This document shows, in pieces, positions 34,503-45,513 of a stretch of 64,000 bases of DNA; position 1 is the first letter of the stretch, and each line of letters starts with the position of its first letter. The position numbers and the translations under genes are program-made. The DNA comes from Parastagonospora avenae f. sp. tritici 18332-5. Its lineage: Eukaryota > Ascomycota > Dothideomycetes > Pleosporales > Phaeosphaeriaceae. The stretch covers positions 124,001 through 188,000 of the forward strand of contig JAFJTR010000057.1 of NCBI GenBank assembly GCA_022559985.1, read 5' to 3'. Under the pieces are notes generated by a model that did no database searches, was not told the DNA's origin, and was given only the letters and a program-made list of their open reading frames with translations.

Positions 34503-35314
34503 TTACTGGGCGCGGGGCTTGGCTTGGCGTTAGCATCGTCGCGGGCGACTTCAGATGCCTGGACTGGAACACTAAAATCGGCGACCTCCACCAAATTGCC
34601 CAAAACGCCGCCTAGAACAACGCCGAATAAAACACCAAGCAAGTATCAATTAATTGCAAGTATCACAGATCTTATGCTTGTTTGCTTGGTAAAAAAATAG
34701 ATCCATACCTGACTTGATTAACTTGAGAGTTTCAAGTAATACTTGCAGTTAATTGGTACTTGTGTCGGATCATAGATATCAACGATATCTTAGCCACGCG
34801 ATCGGGCGCACTGATCTCGGTCACGCGAGCAGCACTCAGACCAGACCTCCTGTCACGGTGACGTACCCTGACACCCCAGACTACTATACTCGACAGTACC
34901 ACACTACACGGGTAGCTACTGTACTCTACAGTACTGCTCCGCAAAAGGCTCTGATCGTTGGCAACCGCAGAACCGCCGATGCGCCTCCTGACTATCTCCG
35001 CGTAGGCTTAGCGTCCGCGCTCGAGCCTTCCTCTGCTTGTATTCCTTTCTGCCTCCGCACCTCGCTCTGTTCTGTACACAACGTCTTGTATTACACCTGA
35101 GACCTGTACTTAGTATAATAACAAGCTTCCCCTCAAGCTCTGACTTTCCTGCTCGTTGCCTCTCGTGACACCTCCTATATCTAGCTCTTCTATAGTTCTC
35201 CTTCGTATAACAATCAACCATCACTGAAAAGAATGCATTCCTAGTTACGTTATTTCTTTTCAGCACTAGTGCTAAGCCCCTGCCAACAACTTGCTTGTTT
35301 GTTGCGGAGTGTGG
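34503..35314 (-). mobile_element. second hAT fragment (hAT-2), opposite orientation, split by a solo LTR
   Basis: Read on the minus strand from 35314, this begins CACACTCCGCAACAAACAAG, almost identical to the left end of hAT-1. It then matches the subterminal CAAGTATCAATTAATTGCAAG repeats and the 5' non-coding part of hAT-1 (around 26766-27030). It is interrupted by a solo LTR at 34763-35288 and ends at the pogo-3 insertion at 34500. The transposase part and the distal end are missing. The expected 8-bp duplication partner of GTGGTCCC (35315-35322) was not found. Confidence 0.78.
34763..35288 (+). repeat. solo Copia-like LTR with 5-bp target duplication
   Basis: A 526-bp sequence starting TGTCGGATCATAG and ending GCCAACA. 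It is flanked on both sides by ACTTG (34758-34762 and 35289-35293), the 5-bp duplication expected of LTR retrotransposons. Starts, ends and several internal blocks match a second, shorter copy at 42811-43043. No internal retrotransposon sequence is present, so it is a recombination-derived solo LTR inserted in hAT-2. Confidence 0.88.
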
Positions 35315-35322
35315 TGGTCCCT

Positions 35323-35864
35323 CTGGCGCTACTGTATGTTTTTATAGTAAGAGAAGTCTTCCATCTGCAATCGTAAAGTAAGGGAGAAGCAATTCTAAAG
35401 AACAGAACTTCTAAGGATAAGAACTAAAATTATGTTGAGCCTAAGGTGGACGCAGTAACAGTCTATCAATTGCAGGTGGCCCAAGACTTAGCCATTCTAC
35501 CGCTCTACTTAAGCTCAAACATTGAAATATACGTGTCAGATATGTCGCGTTTTCGATGATTAGTGTCAGATAGCAGGTGTTGCACGTCATCATTTTCATG
35601 ACTAGGAATAGTCAAGTAACATAAAGCTCGGGTGTAACACCACAAACAAAACCAGAACACGTAGCAGAAAACACAGAACGATAAATCAAGTCTTCACACT
35701 TCAACTCAGATCCATCTACTGGACACATTCAATCTAACAATACGATACTATACTACAATTTCTTCAGGATAAATTTTGACGATGCTGGAGGGTACCTACG
35801 GAAGAGTTTGGACTTGATGCGGTTGCAAAGTGCAGGACATGTGAACTCCTCCGAATCATCTTGC
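35323..35864. other. repeat-derived intergenic region
   Basis: Contains the inverted copy (35604-35666) of the 63-bp block found at 30173-30235. It also holds a GTGTCAGATAGCAGGT motif that occurs once more near 30461, and on the minus strand a TGTTAGATTG start near 35739 that resembles an LTR end. It closes the transposon island. No gene is supported. Confidence 0.5.
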
Positions 35865-37031
35865 CTACTTCGCGGGAGTCCAAGCATCTGCGTCACCCCA
35901 TCGATCCAAGACCGTACCCGCACTGCCAGGATTACGAAACCCAGCCTCCAGCTGCTTCTCATAGCTGACTTGACGAAGTCTTTTCGTTTCCTTGGGAGTC
36001 ATTCGGAGGTACAGCTCCACACCGACTACGTGGAGGAACAAGCAAATCCATAGCTAGTTACCGTACGTCAGAATTGATATTTTGCACAAAAATTAAGGAT
36101 TTGAGTATCTTACCATTGTTCCAAAAGGCGCGACAGCGTTCGAGCCCAGTTCTTCCAATTTTGCGGGGTTCTGTACTGCATGGACAGCTACACGTTTCCA
36201 GCGGTCCAGAGACCCGTCTGGCAGGAAGCATTCCTGGTAATCAGCCTTGGGAAAATCCATTCCGAGATTGGTGTAAAGAAAACTGATCTCATCGCACATC
36301 CATACTAACCAATAGTTGCCAAAGCGCGAGATGACTTTGCCAGCAGCCAGGTTGATAAGACGAGCCGTGATGGTGACACCCATGTAGAACATGGTACGTA
36401 TCATCCAAGCGCGGTGTTGGTCAATTTGCTTTCGGCGGACGTTCCACCAAGCCATAAAAATCCCAATAGTTGTGATAATACCCATCAACGTTTCAACTGC
36501 GTGGCTCGTGATTCTGTTGCCCCCCTGCTTGTGTGGAATGATGACAAACGCGGATGCATTACTGATCAGACAGAGCAGTAGGACGATGTAGCCGTTGATG
36601 CGATGGAAGGTGATAAACTTGTGACGGATGACTGGCGTGAACTGAAACACCATGAGGATGCCTGCAGGCAGTACGGATGCGAGATGTATGAGCATGCCCA
36701 AGCGGTAGTGTCCGAAGCCGAAATAGTACCAGTATCCTGGCACCAAGGCAAACTTTTCTTTGAAATGGCCGTCGTAGTCCAAGTCAGGAAGGCGAGAAAG
36801 GGAGAACCCCAGCATGCCGCCAGCGAAGATCACCCCTTGATTATGACTCAATACATCTCGCCCTATCAATCGGTAACGACAGCACTCACATAAGGGAAAG
36901 TTATATCCGTGGGAGAAGCCGAAGAATTGATGCACCTTGGCATACCTGGTCGCGTGCCCACTGGGGCGTTCTCGTCTTTCAGACGTCGGGCTTGCCGTAC
37001 TGACATCGCGGCTATCCTCTTTCTTCGACAT
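35865..37031 (-). CDS. DUF2306 multi-pass membrane protein
   Basis: Three exons (37031-36890, 36835-36114, 36053-35865) join in phase to 350 residues. After a polar N-terminus starting MSKKEDSRDVST come hydrophobic helices, including LGMLIHLASVLPAGILMVFQFTP, NGYIVLLLCLISNASAFVII and TLMGIITTIGIFMAWW. Conserved histidines (FHRINGY and DQHRAWMIRTMFYM) are typical of the DUF2306 family of fungal and bacterial membrane proteins. The biochemical role is unknown; the histidines have suggested haem or redox chemistry for related proteins, but that is speculation. The C-terminal exon was found by frame continuity across the intron with donor GTAAGA. An upstream in-frame ATG at 37091 is possible, but 37031 gives a more typical polar start. 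The gene borders the transposon island. Confidence 0.82.
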
Positions 37032-38058
37032 GGCGACGGAACGTAGAAAGGGCACTATGAGTAACAATACTCGACCCAACCAACAAAACAAGAAGCGAGG
37101 TGGAGCAGCGTTCAGGCGGTCTCGAGAAGGTGAGGTCTATGAACGACACAGGCATTCGGGAGGGAGACTGCTTCGATATGTATATATAGACAATATTGCC
37201 ATGAGATGGAAGCTTTTCGACCCTGATAATCGTGACTCAGGGTATCATGGCGTGATTGTCCATTATCTTGGCGGGCCTCGGGAACCATGTAGAAGTTGAC
37301 AGCCATCCAACAGCTCCGCGCGTCCGCGGACGCCGATCTAAGGCGGTGAGATAATCAAACGAATGATCGAAAATGTCGGTCTCATTTCAAAGCAGACCAT
37401 ACGATGGACAGATGCTCGCCGTGCACGTGCTTGGAACCGGAATCCCGACAGCCAAGGCCCCGAACCGAAAGGGCCCGTTTGACCAATACACAAGATCCGG
37501 TATCGAAGCATGCCGGAAATTATGCTACGGAGTGATTGGTCATGTCGGGATTTAGATTGAATCATGTTCGTTTTTGACAAGACCTTGAGATGTACAGCCA
37601 TGCATCGAGCTGCAATGACAAAACAGACGTCTCCATGCGGCTACTTCCCGCGCTGAGCTGCAAGCTAATGCTGATCGTTCAAATTAACCTAGAGTTTTCT
37701 GGGCGACATTTTGATCCTGGATAGAACGAGTGGTGATTCGTTCTGCTGTTTGCGGAGTTTGACGGGGCGAGCGTCTGGTTGGTATAAGTTTGGATGAGTG
37801 AACAAATGCATGTGTGAAGAACGTAAATCCGTCCCGTAAAGTATCACAGGTCATAATAGCAGATGTTGGTGTCGATAGATTTAGTGTCAACGTGATTTTT
37901 GCATTAAAACTATGTAAAGAAAATACTCTCAGAGGGCTAGCCAAGGCCTGAAAGCTATACATGACCAGCCCGAAGAGGGAAAGGAAGGATGTCCTGCTAC
38001 ACTACCCGCTCCAATCTTCACCAACAATATATCTTAGAATAGCTACGGATAGAACTTA
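37032..38058. other. intergenic region, no gene seen
   Basis: Between the start of the DUF2306 gene and the 3' end of the MFS gene, both on the minus strand. Short open frames exist but show no family motifs or supported exons. Confidence 0.45.
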
Positions 38059-39811
38059 TCAAGCCATGGCTACCGCCTGTCCACCACCCACCTTACGTAA
38101 CTATACGACAGTTAGTACATCATGAACAAATATGATGGGGCTCGAGCGTACTTACTCCAAGGAAAGGTGAGAAAAGGGACGTGATACCACAAGCAACGAT
38201 GATCATGATGTACAGATTACTCATGGCATCGACAATGGCGCTCGCAAGGAGCTTCTGGACCTCTTCGGAGAAGCCCTTCCACTCAGCGCTGCTCGACCCA
38301 GCAAGTACCACGCGTGGGTCACCAGAAAAGGTTGATGGCAGAAGCGGGGCGATGTACTGAGCACCCATGTTCTGGAAGACGCTGCCACTCAGCGAGGGAA
38401 AAAACGTAATGCCAACGCACTGGACAAGGCTGATGACACCGATGGCATTGAAAATATCCTTGGCGTCGACAACGTCCGAGACGCACCCAAAGGCAGTAAT
38501 GAAGAAGCAGCCGCCGCCGATGCCTAGCACAATGCTGTATCCATAGATTGCCGAGACGCTTGTGCTTACGTTGACAGTGTACATCAGGCCACCGCCGACA
38601 ACGGCCAGGATCGAGCCAAAGAGGAACCACGGCATGTAGTAACCCCATTTAGACATGAAGAAGCCGTTGAGAATTGCAACAGTGCAAATCATGATGACAA
38701 AGGGCAGGAGTTTGATGGCGGCCTCCACGGGTGACTCACCCCTCGCGAACTGGAAGTAAAGCGGGAGGTAGTAGATAGGAATGTACACAGCCGATCCAGC
38801 GGAAAACGTGGCGAACTGCAAAATTCCCAATTTGAAGTTTCGGAGCAAGTGGCTGGGGTAGAGACGATTGTTCTTCTCGACGAAGGGATGGAATTTGTGC
38901 GTCAGGAAGAAGGCGATAGCCAGAACAACCACAAAGACCCAAAGAATGATCATGCTATGCGACTTCCATTCAAATAGGGTCCCACCGTAGGTGATAGCCA
39001 TGAAGAAGGAAACGCACAATCCGGTCCAGACGCCCAGACCAAGCCAGTCAATCTGACTCATTCTCTGTTTAGCAGTCTGCCCTTTGGCGAAATCGATGGA
39101 AGGCAAGATGAAGACCAGGATAGGCCCAGCGACCGCAAAGATAATAAGGTTGATGTAAAACCCCCATCGCCATCCGAGGCTGCTTTCTGCGAATCCGCCA
39201 CCAATGATTGGACCCAGGACGGTGCCGATTCCCCAGGTGGGAGAGATCAGAGAAATGTACATAGGGCGCTCCTTGGGAGTGGTGACAACGCTGAAAAAGG
39301 TAATAGAGCCGACGTAGATACCGCAGCCGCCAATGCCAGCAATCATGCGTCCAACGATGAGAGAGTCCATTGTAGGTGAAGCACCGGATATGGCACTACC
39401 AATCTCAAAGCAGACTACGTAGCCGAAGTACAACCATTTGATGTCGAATATTGCGTACGTCGTAGACTGGATGAGCACCAGCGCAGTGGCCGGCAGGGCG
39501 TAGGCTGTGGCGAGCCATGGAAACTTTTGGAAGTTCCCATGAGATGCGATGATATTTGGCTGTATGTCTGCCACGACGGTGGTATCAAGGGCGTAAAGGA
39601 AGACGCAAGAGAGAACGGCGCCAACGGTCAAGACCCACTTGATGCCATGGATCTTGCGCTTGTATTCTGGCCCCGCATCCTCCGCTGCATCCTCCGTTAT
39701 ATCTCCAGTCTTTTCGGTAAGATCCACGGGGCTCCCAGAGCCTCTGGGTGATTCCGCTTTGCTGGTGGCCACACCGTCGTTGAGGGTGGATGTCGTTTCC
39801 TTCTCGCTCAT
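38059..39811 (-). CDS. MFS transporter, DHA2-type 14-helix drug/toxin exporter
   Basis: Two exons (39811-38156 and 38100-38059; the second encodes only the last 13 residues) give 565 residues. An acidic polar N-terminus is followed by about 14 hydrophobic helices. The DHA2 family signs are ALDTTVVADIQPNI in helix 1, VGRMIAGIGGCGIYVG, and motif C-like WGIGTVLGPIIGGGFAE in helix 5. Relatives are plasma-membrane exporters often found in secondary metabolite clusters, where they remove the product or protect the producer. It lies 12 kb from the AOS on the far side of the transposon island, so it may belong to that pathway, but this is inference. A substrate cannot be assigned. Confidence 0.9.
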
Positions 39812-40990
39812 CCTGAAGACGGTCGAATGACGAGTATGTGGGCGAAGATGAAGTAGCAGGACAAAATAGAAAAATGTAATCTCTCGACGATGGCGTCGCG
39901 ATCGTGGTACTCAAGAGTGACGTGTTTCGACGTCTTGGTGGACGTAAGAGCTTTCCGCAAGCCGCAAGATGTGGAGGCACGGAGCAGCGGGAGAGATTTG
40001 GTGATTGTGATGGGGTGGTCACACTGTTTCCTTTATGTTTTTGCTTTGACTGGGAAGCATTGTCCTGCTATGTGGCTGAAAAACCACTTTTCACGGTTGA
40101 TTATATAACTTGACTCGAAGCCTGGCAGTGGGGACTGCGTGCTAAGATATGCAAGTGGGTGACCTCTCACCAACTATCGCGCCAATAGGGGATGTACGCA
40201 TTGTCTCATGTCTGAGCTCATGATGGAATGCATGGGCATCGGGCAGTCGACAGGGACCTCGCTCCCAGCTACACAAGGGGAAGAAAGGGCGGGGGGGGAC
40301 TAAACGGAGTTTCAGGAGTATTATTCAGCAATGCCAGAAGATTTGGATTGTCAATTAACGGAACCAACATCTACTTTCGGCGTCTTAGCATGGGTGTCTT
40401 TGCACAATGCGAGCGTTTGAGGATAGTGGTTGATCGTCCCCACTAAAAACGGGAGGTCAGCCAGCTGCATTAGCGTGCTCGCTAAGTATCTTGGCAATGC
40501 AAATGGCTGACAAGGGGCCCGTGACGCCAAAACCCCTCTGAACAGTGGCATAGATTGACAACTTTCATCCGATCAAAGTCGAAATACCTATCTCATATTA
40601 CTAATCTGCGTGTACGGCCTCCTTTAGAACTTGCGGCTCGCAGCGCGGCATCTTGGCGGTTTTCGTGGAACTCACGGTGTCCGAAAGGGCCCCACCTCAT
40701 CGGCACGGAAGGTTTCTGCACTCCCCTCTACGTCGGTTGGAGGATGAGGACCTGTACACACCGAGACGCAGATTTATCTTGCCTCGAGAGTGTCGAGATG
40801 GAATCAGTGATGCTGGGATTACTGATATTTAACGCGTGTGCCTTATGCTGCCATCGTTCTGAGATACACGATCATCCAACAGCCTGTCGGATTAATCGAA
40901 ATCACCCGTTGGTTTGACACAACAATTCCTAGCACGTCGTCTTTTGATCAATACCCTTCAATCCTGCGATCAAGACGTACAACCTGCAAT
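39812..40990. other. intergenic region, no gene seen
   Basis: Divergent promoter region between the MFS gene and the dehydrogenase gene. Open frames at 40228-40917 show no motifs. No transposon ends or RNA genes are recognised. Confidence 0.45.
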
Positions 40991-42421
40991 ATGTCGGCTT
41001 CGCTTACCGGAGCTTCTTTGCTCAGCGTTAATAACTGGGTTGTTGTCGGTGAGTGGGAACAAAACGGAATCTTGAGCGAGAGTTTAACAATTTACTAATT
41101 TTCCGATCAGTTACCGGCGGCGGTACCGGAATTGGTCTGAGTAAGACTTTGACATCTATACCAGTCTCATCCCTTCGCCGAAGCAGCACCTACGCAGTCA
41201 AGCGCCATGCTACCCACCGGAATCGTTGGCCCGCTAACGTATTTGTCAAGTGTACGCACAAGCATTGGCCACAAACGGAGCCAAAGTTTACATCACCGGA
41301 AGACGTCAGGAAGTGCTGGAAAAAAGTGCCCGCGTCCACGGATCTGCAGACAAGATTGGCTCTGCTGGGGGTCAAATCCTTCCCCTTACACTGGATGTGA
41401 CGAGCAAGGACAGTATCAAAAGCGCTGTCGAACAAATCACCAAGACTGACGGCTACGTCAACGTGTAAGGATACAAAGTGAGATACTGTTGCAAAAGCTG
41501 ATCTCATGAACAGCCTTGTGAACAATGCCGGCGTGTGGACCACGAAGCCAGAGGCTGGGCCTGAGGATGGACCTGTGAAGTTTGGCAGCTCCATGTTTGA
41601 TCAGTCTATTGATCTCTGGCAACAAGGTACCTGATTTCATGAGCCCATTCCTAACGAAACGCGTGTCGCCTAATACTGACCATCTTATCAAAGCCTTCCT
41701 CGTCAATGCTACCTCCATATACTTTGTAACATCCGCGTTCCTGCCACTGCTGGCCAAATCTGTCTCTAGCCATACTGGCAAGGTGGGTAGCGTGATCAAT
41801 ACTACCTCCAATAGCGGTCAACTTAGGATGTGAGTTCCTCATCTTACATACTTTGGACAGATGGATAAATGCTGAGAAAATCAAGGACCGAGGCCTCCCA
41901 GCTGGCCTATAATGTACGTCGATAATTCGAGACATCCCTCGGCCCCCTACTTTAGCGCTTACATTAAAGTCAGGTCAGCAAGGCTGCGGCGGTGCAGATG
42001 ACCCGTCAATTGGCCTTTGACTTCAGCCACGAAAAAATAAAGATCCGTGTGAACGGCATCGCCCCAGGTATGCGCACACATCTTATGCCCGATAACATAC
42101 AGAATAGCTGACAACGACGTTTCAAGGATGGTTCCCTACAGAGATGACCACTGGAGGCTCAGACGAAAACAATATGAGCACCTCACAAGAAGATTCGGCA
42201 TTTCAAAAAGAAATGTCGGACATCGGTGCTCGGGTCCCTCCTGGTCGCATGGGCAAAGCCGAGGATCTAGCAAGCGTAAGTATCGACGCGACCGCTGATG
42301 AGGATTCCACTGATCTATTGGCACATAGGGTCTTCTCACGCTTGTGACTAACGACTACATCTGGGGTATGAATCTTGTGATCGATGGTGGCATCTTACAG
42401 AGTGTAGCTGGAAACATTTAG
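40991..42421 (+). CDS. short-chain dehydrogenase/reductase, nine exons
   Basis: Nine exons (40991-41048, 41111-41140, 41251-41464, 41514-41626, 41694-41829, 41877-41913, 41974-42067, 42127-42275, 42329-42421) join in phase to 307 residues. The classical SDR signs are all present: VTGGGTGIGL nucleotide motif, acidic and basic residues around GRRQEVL, LVNNAG, the catalytic Ser region INTTSNSGQ, and YNVSKAAA with Tyr and Lys split by intron 6. The end GGILQSVAGNI is typical of fungal classical SDRs. It reduces or oxidises a carbonyl/hydroxyl with NAD(P)H. In AOS-dependent pathways a ketoreductase acts after the AOS; this gene could fill that role, but it is 15 kb away across transposons and may be independent. 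Eight introns in a short gene is notable. Confidence 0.88.
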
Positions 42422-42810
42422 TCCTTGTGTGTTCGTACGTGCGTACGGCTCAATTCACGGCGTAATTTGAGCGTACGCGCGCACACCTCTAGGTAGATAA
42501 GCTCTTCTCCTCCTACAAGGATAAGAGCAGCAGTCACTAGAAATACACCCCTATTGCCTGCTCACCTCGTACGCCTACGGGCGTACAAATACCCAAACGA
42601 AGTCTACCAACATTGTGTGTATTTGTTGAGGTTATGGTAGGCTGTGGGTGAATCTATTTTAGAGTGTATGCCATTGATCTTCACGATATAAATACGCCGT
42701 CCTCAATACAGCTGACGAATGCATCTTCTTTGAACTGGAGACAGTTGACATATCTTGAGAGATTTCTTTAGTTACACGAGTTAAAGAGACTGTATAATGT
42801 GCAATGCTGG
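42422..42810. other. intergenic region with an inverted repeat
   Basis: Just after the SDR stop codon there is an imperfect inverted repeat (about 42434-42455 against 42463-42484, core CGTACG...CTCAAT / TTGAGCGTACG) that could form a hairpin. The rest is AT-rich and shows no gene. Confidence 0.4.
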
Positions 42811-43043
42811 TGTCGGAACATCAGTATCGACAATATCTCAGCTACGCGATCAGGCGCACTGATCTCAGTCACGCGAACAAGCGCACTGATCGCAGCTTCT
42901 GAGCAACGCTCAGACCAGAACCCCTGAGCCCTCCCTTTTATAGTTCTCCTCCTTTGTACATACATGAACAAGAACAACCAAACAGAATGCATTCCTAGTT
43001 ATCGTTATTCCCTTTTTCGAACTTAGTGCAAAGCCGACCAACA
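42811..43043 (+). repeat. solo Copia-like LTR, short version, with 5-bp target duplication
   Basis: A 233-bp sequence starting TGTCGGAACATCAG and ending GACCAACA, flanked by GCTGG on both sides (42806-42810 and 43044-43048). Its ends and blocks such as GGCGCACTGATCTC and AGAATGCATTCCTAGTTA match the solo LTR at 34763-35288. The central part of about 290 bp is absent. Confidence 0.88.
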
Positions 43044-43048
43044 GCTGG

Positions 43049-44163
43049 AAAGGTAGTTGCTATATAACCTATCTTAAAGGGCATGGACATTGAGGGACAA
43101 AAGCGAACGCGGCTTAGGAGAACTTAGATTACGGAAGCGACTGAGTTGATCTGGAATCTACACATATCGCAAATAGAAAATTCTGGTTTCAGTTTAATTC
43201 GGTGCGACTCTGTTGCTGTTTTCTGGAGTTCAATCATGCTTAATAATTTAATTAGGAATAAAATTAGAATGTTCCATGTCGTCATGCACTGTTCACAGAA
43301 TCATGAATGCGATTCTGCGCTGTGAATATCAAGAAACTTTTGATACCTATCATATGATTGCGAAGTCGTTCTTGTAATCTAGGGGGAGTTGAAGTCAAAA
43401 GCAGAGGAACAGTAGGGCTCTACGCAATCAGACCTCGGGACTCTTTCTCCACATTAGATATAGCAAATAGGCTTGGAATACGACGCACAGTATCATCAAA
43501 GGACTCGAGACCTATAAGATGTAGTATTCCCAACAGATCTAATACATAGATGACGTTTTTTCGTCACTCTCTTCGCGAAGAATCGAATTTTCCGTTCTCT
43601 AAAGATGTCTCGAAAGCATTTCATAAGTGATTGTATCTGATATTAGACACTCTGTCATATAAAATACGCATGTTAGTCTTCTTATTAGCTTTCTTAGTAT
43701 GGATGATTCGTCTCTTAGATCAGCGAGACAGTCTACAACTGAACTTGTTCCCTTGCGCGCTGTTCTAACTCACAATGTCAAATCTTCTAGCACTATCACA
43801 CTCAGAATATATGTGGTTCAGCACGGAGTCGCAGTTGCACGTCTCCTGAGATCTGCAGTGACCTGATTAAATTATGAGAGCCGCGGCAGGTTGTGGGTGA
43901 ATCAATCTTGACGAGGCATGCCCGCGACTTCATGATGACGACAGATCGCAAAAGCAAATGACCTTAAATATAGAAAGTCCCAGAGAATTAGTAGAAGCCG
44001 AACGATGATAATGCGATTTAGTCTAATTCATGTTCGCAAAGTTATATGCTGTCCACTTCGGTGTTCCCCATGCATTACGTCATCCTTATCGATATCTCGT
44101 GCCTCCATTTGTGTTCCGCAAATGCTCTCACTTCTGCCCTCACCTCCACCGTTACGAGTCACC
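43049..44163. other. AT-rich intergenic region, no gene seen
   Basis: AT-rich sequence between the solo LTR and the exopolyphosphatase gene. A block near 43890-43950 (TTGTGGGTGAATC) resembles one near 42650-42690, suggesting decayed repeat material. No coding feature is supported. Confidence 0.4.
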
Positions 44164-45513
44164 ATGGCAGTGCCGAGAAACTCCCTCCGTGGCTTTCTGG
44201 CACACGCCAAAAGCTCTCTCCGGACTGCGATTGACTCTAGCCAAAAGGTCACGCTCGTCATTGGCAACGAATCTGCTGGTGGGCGCACGTCGCGGCTTCC
44301 ATTTCAACGGCGCTAACCCCATTCAGACCTTGATTCAATGTCATGTTCGATCCTCTATGCTTACATCCGATCCATGTCGCCGCCAAAGGGTGCTTTCCCT
44401 CCGCTCTATGTGCCGGTCACAAACATCCCTGCATCAGACATCCCGCTGCGTCCGGAATACCTCGCTGTCTTTAAGCATGCGAATATCGAGCCTTCGCACC
44501 TGATCACACTGGATGACTTGCCGCCGCTATCCGACATTCAGACTAAACTTGCTCCAGACAATACGAGGTGGATTCTCGTGGACCATAATGCTCTCCAAGG
44601 CCAATTGGGCAATATCTACTCGCAAAGAGTCGCAGGTACTATTGACCATCACGATGACGAAGGCAAGTTACCCAAGGAACCTGGCGAAGAGCCTCGCATC
44701 ATCGAGAGAAGTGGTAGCTGCACTAGCCTGATCACAAACTACTGTCGACCTACCTGGGATATGCTCTCTGCTTCAGCCCTATCTTCGGGAGCAGTGCATA
44801 CGCAAGGCGACAGTGCGTCTGACGACGCTGCTGTTGTGAAGCGTTGGGACGCCTTAGTCGCTCAGTTGGGACTCGCCAGCATCTTGATTGATACAGCCAA
44901 TCTTGAGGACAAAAACAAGACCACCGAGCATGACTGGCAAGCTGTGGAGTATCTGGAAGCCAAGATTGCGCTTTGTCCCCAGATATCTGCAAGCTTCGAT
45001 CGGACAAAATTCTACGAGGAGATCGATGCAGCAAAAAAAGATATCGGCGCGCTAAAGATGCAAGACATCCTTCGGAAAGACTATAAGCAGTGGGACCAGA
45101 ACGGCTTGAAACTCGGCATCAGCTCAGTGGTCAAGGACATAGGGTTCCTGCTGCATAAGGCTTGTGACGAAGCATGCGCCGAGCCAACCAGCGGTGCTTT
45201 GCTCGGCGCTCTGGATCAGTTTTCGAAGCACCGTGAGCTGGATCTGTACACGCTGATGACTACGTCCACGTCAGCAGAAGGCCAATTCCAGCGAGAGATA
45301 TTGCTTTGGGCCTTCACCGACCGCGGGGTATCAGCTGCGAAGAAGTTCGCTACGGTTGCCGCTGAGGAGCTTGGGCTCGAAGCCTGGCACGGCTCTGACA
45401 GTGTGGCCGACACAACCCGTGACAACAAACAGTGGAGGAAGGTTTGGTGGCAACGTCAAGTACAGCACAGCCGGAAACGTGTCGCCCCTTTACTCCGGGA
45501 GGCCATGACTTGA
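44164..45513 (+). CDS. PPX1: exopolyphosphatase, DHH family (PPX1)
   Basis: Two exons (44164-44278 and 44327-45513, a 48-nt intron) give 433 residues of the DHH phosphoesterase superfamily. The metal-binding motifs appear in order: VIGNESADLDSM near residue 35 (joined across the intron), ILVDHN near 135, the DHH motif in GTIDHHDDEGK near 155, and SILIDTANLEDKNK near 245. A C-terminal DHHA2 domain follows. This is the layout of yeast Ppx1, a processive exopolyphosphatase that removes phosphate from polyphosphate chains in cytosol and mitochondria. The length is close to yeast Ppx1. The start at 44164 is preceded by GTCACC and gives the usual family N-terminus. It is an ordinary conserved gene, unrelated to the PKS loci. 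Confidence 0.9.
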
